From Sphingomonadales bacterium (lineage in GTDB: Bacteria > Pseudomonadota > Alphaproteobacteria > Sphingomonadales > Sphingomonadaceae), in the NCBI GenBank assembly GCA_028868335.1, contig JAGWUU010000091.1:1-10796 (forward strand): a DNA stretch of 10,796 nucleotides, read 5' to 3'. Both the position numbers and the translations under genes were made by a program. Below, piece by piece: positions 6,656 to 10,796 of the stretch. The notes under the pieces are model-generated. The model was not told the origin of the DNA. It did no database searches and saw only the letters and a list, made by a program, of their open reading frames with translations. Within the stretch, counting starts at the first letter, position 1. Every line of letters starts with the position of its first letter.

Positions 6656-7630
6656 ATGCACGCAATCCAGGCATTCATCGAGAAGACCGGCGGCCCCGAG
6701 GTGATCCAATGGCGCGAAGTCGAACTGCCCGCTCCCGGCCCTGGCGAAGTGCAGATGCGGCAGGAAGCCGTGGGGCTGAACTTCATCGACACCTATTTCC
6801 GCACCGGGCTCTACCCCGCCCCGCTGCCGAGTGGCCTGGGCATGGAAGCGGCTGGCGTAATCGAGACGGTCGGCGAAGGGGTGAACCAGTTCAAGCCCGG
6901 GGACCGCGTTGCCTATACCGGCCTGCCCGGCGCCTACGCCTCGGCGCGCAATGTCATGGCGGCGGCGCTGTTCGCGCTACCCGACGCGATTGACACGCGC
7001 ACCGCCGCCGCGGCCCTCCTCAAGGGTGCGACCGCTGAAAGCCTGGCCGAACGCTGCGCCCCCGTCGCAGCAGGCGGTTGGGCCATGGTTCCAGCGGCTG
7101 CGGGGGGCGTAGGCCGATTGATGGTGCAATGGCTCAAGGCGCGCGGCGTGAAGGTCATCGGCACCGTTGGTGACGAAGGAAAGATGGAGGTGGCAAAGCA
7201 GGACGGCGCCGACCTGGTCTTTCTCTCCCATGCGGAAGATCTCGCCGATCAGGTCCGGGCCGCCACTGGCGGAGAAGGTGTGGCGGTGTGCTACGACGGG
7301 GTTGGTGCGGCAACCTGGGAAAGCTCGCTCAAATCGATGGCGCGTCGCGGCACGCTTGTCAGTTTCGGCAACGCCAGCGGTCCGGTGACAGGGGTGAATC
7401 TCGGCGTTCTGGCCAGCCACGGTTCGCTTTATGTGACCCGCCCAACCATGTTTGACTATTATCGCGATCCTGCCGAGCGCGCGGCGGGAAGCGCCAAGCT
7501 TTGGGAGATGATCGCGAGCGGCAAGGTCAAGGTCAGCATCGGACAGACCTATGCACTCAAGGATGCTGCCCAGGCACATCGTGATCTGGAGGCACGCAGG
7601 ACAACGGGATCAACATTGCTGCTACCATGA
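6656..7630 (+). CDS. qorA: Quinone oxidoreductase, zinc-independent medium-chain reductase (QorA type)
   Basis: A 324-residue enzyme, the standard length of NADPH:quinone oxidoreductase. It aligns by eye along its whole length with E. coli QorA: LNFIDTYFRTGLYP near residues 41-54, GLGMEAAGVIETVG at 60-73, the nucleotide-binding AAAGGVG at 147-153, VSFGNASGPVTGVNLG at 235-250 and GSLYVTRP at 256-263. It lacks the cysteine/histidine zinc ligands of alcohol dehydrogenases. It should reduce quinones or other enones with NADPH in the cytoplasm. One deviation: the family's aromatic residues after LKG.T (VYYL in E. coli) are replaced by AESL at 127-130, and the residue before AAAGGVG is Pro rather than the usual His. 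The start has AGGAG 7 nt upstream. Its stop overlaps the next gene's ATG (ATGA), indicating a co-translated pair with the ureohydrolase. Confidence 0.9.
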   Translation: MHAIQAFIEKTGGPEVIQWREVELPAPGPGEVQMRQEAVGLNFIDTYFRTGLYPAPLPSGLGMEAAGVIETVGEGVNQFKPGDRVAYTGLPGAYASARNVMAAALFALPDAIDTRTAAAALLKGATAESLAERCAPVAAGGWAMVPAAAGGVGRLMVQWLKARGVKVIGTVGDEGKMEVAKQDGADLVFLSHAEDLADQVRAATGGEGVAVCYDGVGAATWESSLKSMARRGTLVSFGNASGPVTGVNLGVLASHGSLYVTRPTMFDYYRDPAERAAGSAKLWEMIASGKVKVSIGQTYALKDAAQAHRDLEARRTTGSTLLLP

Positions 7631-8442
7631 ACGTCTTGCCGGTGATCGAGCTGATCGGCCTTCCCAGCGATGTCAACTCGTCGTTCGAACGAGGTCCGGC
7701 CGAGGCGCCGTCGGCTATCCGGTCCGCACTGTGGTCCGATCGCGGCAACCTTGCCTGCGAAGATGGGCAGGAAGCGGGAATAGATTTCGAGCTGCGTGAC
7801 CGGGGCGATCTGCCGCTGCGCGAAACCGCCGACGATGACGCGATGACAACCGCTGCGGTAGAGGCAAGCATCGCCGATGGTGCGATCCCGCTGGCGTTGG
7901 GCGGCGATCACGCCATGACTTGCCCCGTGGTCCGCGGCGTCCATGCCGCACACGGGCCGGTGGCGATCCTGCACTTCGACGCCCACCCCGATCTCTATGA
8001 CGATTTCGCAGGCAATCCCCGCAGCCACGCCTCTCCGTTTGCGCGGATCATGGAAGCCGGGCTGGCGCGGCAGCTGGTCCAGGTCGGGATCCGCACCCTC
8101 ACCGCACATTGCCGTGCCCAGGCAAAGCGCTTTGGGGTAGAGATCATATCAATGGCAGACTTTGCCCCGGCGGTGGTGCCGGTGCTGGATGGCCCGCTGT
8201 ATATCAGCATCGATCTCGACGGGATCGACCCCGCCGAAGCGCCGGGCGTTTCTCATCCCGAACCGGGCGGGCTGACCGTGCGCGAGGTGCTTGCGGTGCT
8301 GCGCCGTCAGACTGCACCGATCGTCGGCGCTGACATTGTCGAACTCAACCCGCGTCTCGACCAGAATGGACGCACCGCGATACTGGCCGCCAAGCTGGTG
8401 CGCGAACTGGCATCGCTGATGGCGCGCAACAAACCCGCATGA
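7627..8442 (+). CDS. Arginase/agmatinase-family ureohydrolase, plant-arginase-like
   Basis: A 271-residue binuclear manganese ureohydrolase. All metal ligands are visible: H95 in LGGDH, D118/H120/D122 in DAHPD, and D196/D198 in SIDLDGID. The signature DPAEAPGVSHPEPGG follows at 201-215. The N-terminal NSSFERGPAEAPSAIR, then SHASPFARIMEAG, QVGIR, KRFGVE and AAKLVRELA near the C-terminus resemble plant mitochondrial arginases (agmatinase-like subgroup) more than classical bacterial RocF or SpeB. It should hydrolyse a guanidino compound (arginine, agmatine, 4-guanidinobutanoate or a relative) to urea and an amine; which one cannot be read off. The ATG overlaps the qorA stop by 4 bp and lacks a strong ribosome binding site, so translation is probably coupled. 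The 2-ketoarginine-type decarboxylase 4.4 kb upstream makes 4-guanidinobutanoate a candidate substrate, by inference only. A stem-loop terminator follows directly. Confidence 0.85.
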   Translation: MNVLPVIELIGLPSDVNSSFERGPAEAPSAIRSALWSDRGNLACEDGQEAGIDFELRDRGDLPLRETADDDAMTTAAVEASIADGAIPLALGGDHAMTCPVVRGVHAAHGPVAILHFDAHPDLYDDFAGNPRSHASPFARIMEAGLARQLVQVGIRTLTAHCRAQAKRFGVEIISMADFAPAVVPVLDGPLYISIDLDGIDPAEAPGVSHPEPGGLTVREVLAVLRRQTAPIVGADIVELNPRLDQNGRTAILAAKLVRELASLMARNKPA

Positions 8443-8480
8443 AAAAGGGGGCGGGTTGACCCGCCCCCTCTCTCTCTCTT
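8442..8480. terminator. Bidirectional intrinsic terminator
   Basis: GGGGGCGGGT (8447-8456) pairs perfectly with ACCCGCCCCC (8459-8468), a stem of 9-10 bp closed by TTGA. On the minus strand the stem is followed by TTTTT, and on the plus strand by a pyrimidine run (CTCTCTCTCTCTT). It sits between the convergent ureohydrolase and TonB-receptor genes and most likely ends both transcripts, more efficiently for the receptor. Confidence 0.85.
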
Positions 8481-8507
8481 GCCGAACCGGATTGCCCGGC
8501 GCGGGGA

Positions 8508-10796
8508 TCACATCTTGTACGACACGCGCAGGTAGCCGAAGCGACCCGGAACGTCGTAAGTGGTGGGATCGTAGTTGTTCAGGCTGCAGCTGAAGCAGGC
8601 TGGCGGATTGACGTTGAATGCATTGTTCATGCCGGCCGTCAGCGTCAAACGCCCGTTCAGGAACCCAGGGTTCAACTGGATCTGGAAATCGGTGTAGAAC
8701 CGGGAATCCAGCCGCTTGGTGGTGTCCTGGATTTCGGACACGGCGCCGATATAACGCCCTGTCACCGCCAACTTGAGCATGCCCATGGCCCAGTCGACCG
8801 TGCCCGAGCCCTTGAACTTGGGATAGGCCTGATCCGGGCTGCCGCGCTCGTAGCCCTTGTAGCTGGTGATAGTGGTGCCGTTGGTGGAGGGAACCCCCTC
8901 GTCGTACTGGAACAGCAGGCTCGACGACAGCGTCAGGCCGAATTCACCCATCGATGACTTCGTGGAGCGAAGATTCAGGGTGGTGTCCAGTCCGCGGGTA
9001 CGGATCGTGCCGGTGTTGAGCAGTACGCCGTTGATCGACGAGATGAAGCCCGACGGTGTGCGGACAACCGCCGCGCAGCTCAGCGGATCGCCGGTCAGCG
9101 CACAACGGTTCAGCAGCACGTCGGCGCCGATCGAGGCGATCGCACCCTTGAGCTTGATGTCATAGTAGTCGACCGTCAAACTCAGGCCGCCCAGTGAACC
9201 GCCATGCGCCCAAGCCGGGCTGTAAACGCCGCCGAACAGGATCGTCCGCGCCGTTTCCGGCTTCAACGCGGGGTTGCCGCCGGTAAGCACCGGAAGCTGT
9301 CCGCCTTGCGGTTCCTGGTAGCTGCCGTTGGCCGGGACGCCGTTGGCCGTGCAATTGGTCCGCACCGTCGCCGAACTCTGGTAAAGCGAGCCGGCAACGT
9401 TGGTGCAGGGATCGGACAGTGGCTGATCGAAACGCGACTGCGCGCCGTAGAGTTCGCCGATCGACGGAGCCCGGAAGCTCTGCGCATAGGAACCGCGCAG
9501 CAGCAGATCCGAAACCGGCTTCCACTGCAATCCGCCGGTCAGCGAGGTGTTGCCGCCGAAAGTCGAATACTTCGAATAGCGCGCCGCGCCGCTCACCTCG
9601 AGCGACTGGAAGAACGGAGCATTCTTCAACAACGGAACCCGGACTTCGCCGTAGAATTCGTCGACCTTGAAGCCACCGCTGGCCGCCTGTGCCGGAATGT
9701 CCGCCCCCAGGCCCGCCTGGATGATCGGGTCGGGCGTGAACGAACCGAACTGGTAGCGATGTTCGAAGCCCAGCGCGAGGCCGACGGTCCCGGCGGGAAG
9801 GTCGAACAGCCCACCGGAAAGGTTGACTTCCAGATCGCTCATTCTCTGCGACGAGCGGTCATGCTCGTCGAAGCCCACCCACGACAGCATCGCAGGAGTG
9901 ACCGACCCGACGCCGCCGAAAAGGTTGAACGGCACGCAGCCGCCGGTGCACAGCGAAACCGGACCCAGCGCCTGCTGCAACTTGGCCGCGTTGACGTTGC
10001 CGGTGAACAGCTGCTTGGCGTCGTTGGTGCCGAACACGGCGTTGGCGTCCCAGTACCAGTTGTGGCCGAGCAGTTGGAACTTGCCGTCGAGCGTACCGGT
10101 CACGCTGAATGTATCGACATCCTGGGTATAGGTACGCTGCCCCGCCTCGACCAGGCGGCGGGCGATGAAGCTGTAGTTGGCAGCACCGCCATTGGCTCCC
10201 GAATTCAGCGTCACCCCGAACGGATTGTAGGGATTGGTGACGTCGATCGAGATCGTGTCGAGCAGATTGCCGTTGCCGGCATCAGGACCGACGAACAGCG
10301 GGAGGAAGGCCGCCTGGTTCTGCGAATGGCGATGGTTGTAAACCATCTTCAGCGAGACGTTCAGTGCTTCGCTGATCTCGGCCCGGGCATTGAAGAACCC
10401 GCCATAGCGCTGGCTGGGGGTTTCGAAGTAGTTGAACGGGGCGAAATTGAAGCGGTCGGCCGAGGTGAATTGCTTGAAGTCACCGGTGGCGAGCGTCGGA
10501 TCATAGACCGCTGTACGCCCAATCACAGGCGCGCGCAGAGTCATGTTCTGGCCCAGCACAATGAAGCGTCCGAGCGGCGTCGCGCTCGAGCAGCCGCCGA
10601 TCGGGTCCGAACACGAGGTCTGGCCGGGGTTGGGGAACTGCGAGATCGCACGATCGCGCGCGCTGACCGATCCCTGGCCAACATAGCTGGCACCGAACAC
10701 GACATGGACACGATCCGATCCCGTGCCGTAGCTGAGCTGGTAGCTGCCGGTGCGGCCATCGCCCTTGCCCAGGAATTCGCCGATCTGTGCCGAAGC
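8508..10796 (-). CDS. TonB-dependent outer-membrane receptor, C-terminal beta-barrel portion (5' end beyond window)
   Basis: The minus-strand frame is open from the right edge to a stop at 8508-8510, giving 762 residues without a true start. The GTG at 10700 is internal, because the frame continues upstream with typical barrel-strand sequence. The signal peptide, TonB box and most of the plug are therefore missing. Barrel hallmarks include VGLALGFEHRYQFG, LLLRGSYAQSFRAPSIGELYG, GGNPALKPETARTILFGGVYSP, alternating aromatic/polar strands and a final FGYLRVSYKM. Several extracellular loops carry cysteine pairs (CTGGC, CSDPIGGC, CFSC), a style common in sphingomonad and xanthomonad receptors. It would import an unknown ligand across the outer membrane using TonB energy; nothing in the barrel fixes the substrate. 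The protein ends in Met where outer-membrane barrels usually end in an aromatic residue. Confidence 0.92.
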   Translation of the reverse strand, partial: ASAQIGEFLGKGDGRTGSYQLSYGTGSDRVHVVFGASYVGQGSVSARDRAISQFPNPGQTSCSDPIGGCSSATPLGRFIVLGQNMTLRAPVIGRTAVYDPTLATGDFKQFTSADRFNFAPFNYFETPSQRYGGFFNARAEISEALNVSLKMVYNHRHSQNQAAFLPLFVGPDAGNGNLLDTISIDVTNPYNPFGVTLNSGANGGAANYSFIARRLVEAGQRTYTQDVDTFSVTGTLDGKFQLLGHNWYWDANAVFGTNDAKQLFTGNVNAAKLQQALGPVSLCTGGCVPFNLFGGVGSVTPAMLSWVGFDEHDRSSQRMSDLEVNLSGGLFDLPAGTVGLALGFEHRYQFGSFTPDPIIQAGLGADIPAQAASGGFKVDEFYGEVRVPLLKNAPFFQSLEVSGAARYSKYSTFGGNTSLTGGLQWKPVSDLLLRGSYAQSFRAPSIGELYGAQSRFDQPLSDPCTNVAGSLYQSSATVRTNCTANGVPANGSYQEPQGGQLPVLTGGNPALKPETARTILFGGVYSPAWAHGGSLGGLSLTVDYYDIKLKGAIASIGADVLLNRCALTGDPLSCAAVVRTPSGFISSINGVLLNTGTIRTRGLDTTLNLRSTKSSMGEFGLTLSSSLLFQYDEGVPSTNGTTITSYKGYERGSPDQAYPKFKGSGTVDWAMGMLKLAVTGRYIGAVSEIQDTTKRLDSRFYTDFQIQLNPGFLNGRLTLTAGMNNAFNVNPPACFSCSLNNYDPTTYDVPGRFGYLRVSYKM

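Noticed and set aside
6557..6709. N-terminal extension of the ester hydrolase to a start near 6709
   Set aside because: It would place 51 residues before a clear signal peptide and read across the divergent qorA start. The ATG at 6556 has its own ribosome binding site.
8468..8480. CT dinucleotide run as a phase-variation microsatellite
   Set aside because: It is short, lies outside any coding region and is better explained as the pyrimidine tail of the terminator.
10698..10700. GTG at 10700 as the TonB receptor start
   Set aside because: The frame stays open to the window edge with receptor-like sequence, and a true start would need a signal peptide and plug domain that lie further upstream.

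Overview
The window reads as accessory-metabolism chromosome of an alphaproteobacterium, most likely a sphingomonad (Novosphingobium/Sphingobium-like). The evidence is high GC, a large TonB-dependent receptor of the cysteine-bearing, 'NPALKPETA' type that is numerous in that order, and a secreted alpha-amino-acid ester hydrolase. The taxonomic call is an inference from gene style, with no marker gene present. No rRNA, tRNA, CRISPR array or intact insertion sequence was seen.

Left part (1-3267): the first codons of a LysR-type regulator lie on the minus strand at 1-59, diverging from a two-gene plus-strand operon across a 194-bp regulatory gap that holds a TCTTGTG-N12-CACAAGA inverted repeat. 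The operon encodes a GlcD/D-lactate-dehydrogenase-type FAD oxidoreductase and a thiamine-diphosphate 2-oxoacid decarboxylase resembling 5-guanidino-2-oxopentanoate (2-ketoarginine) decarboxylase. Chemically they form a sequence: 2-hydroxy acid to 2-oxo acid, then to aldehyde plus CO2.

Middle (3268-6556): a convergent minus-strand PfkB kinase of the 2-keto-3-deoxygluconate kinase type. Directly in front of it is a 33-codon remnant that starts exactly like a medium-chain alcohol dehydrogenase, then stops in an ATGA overlap with the kinase start, which suggests an internal deletion. Upstream lies an AT-rich promoter-like stretch and a 91-bp imperfect inverted-repeat element. Next is a minus-strand gene for an exported alpha-amino-acid ester hydrolase (beta-lactam acylase family), with triad and carboxylate cluster intact.

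Right part (6557-10796): divergent from the hydrolase is a tightly coupled plus-strand pair, a QorA-type quinone oxidoreductase and an arginase-family ureohydrolase whose sequence looks like the plant mitochondrial arginase type. A strong stem-loop at 8447-8468 separates this pair from the convergent TonB-dependent receptor, which runs off the right edge (5' end missing).

A possible link across the window is guanidino/arginine catabolism, with a 2-ketoarginine-type decarboxylase at the left and a ureohydrolase at the right. The aldehyde dehydrogenase and aminotransferase steps are not in the window, so this is a hypothesis.
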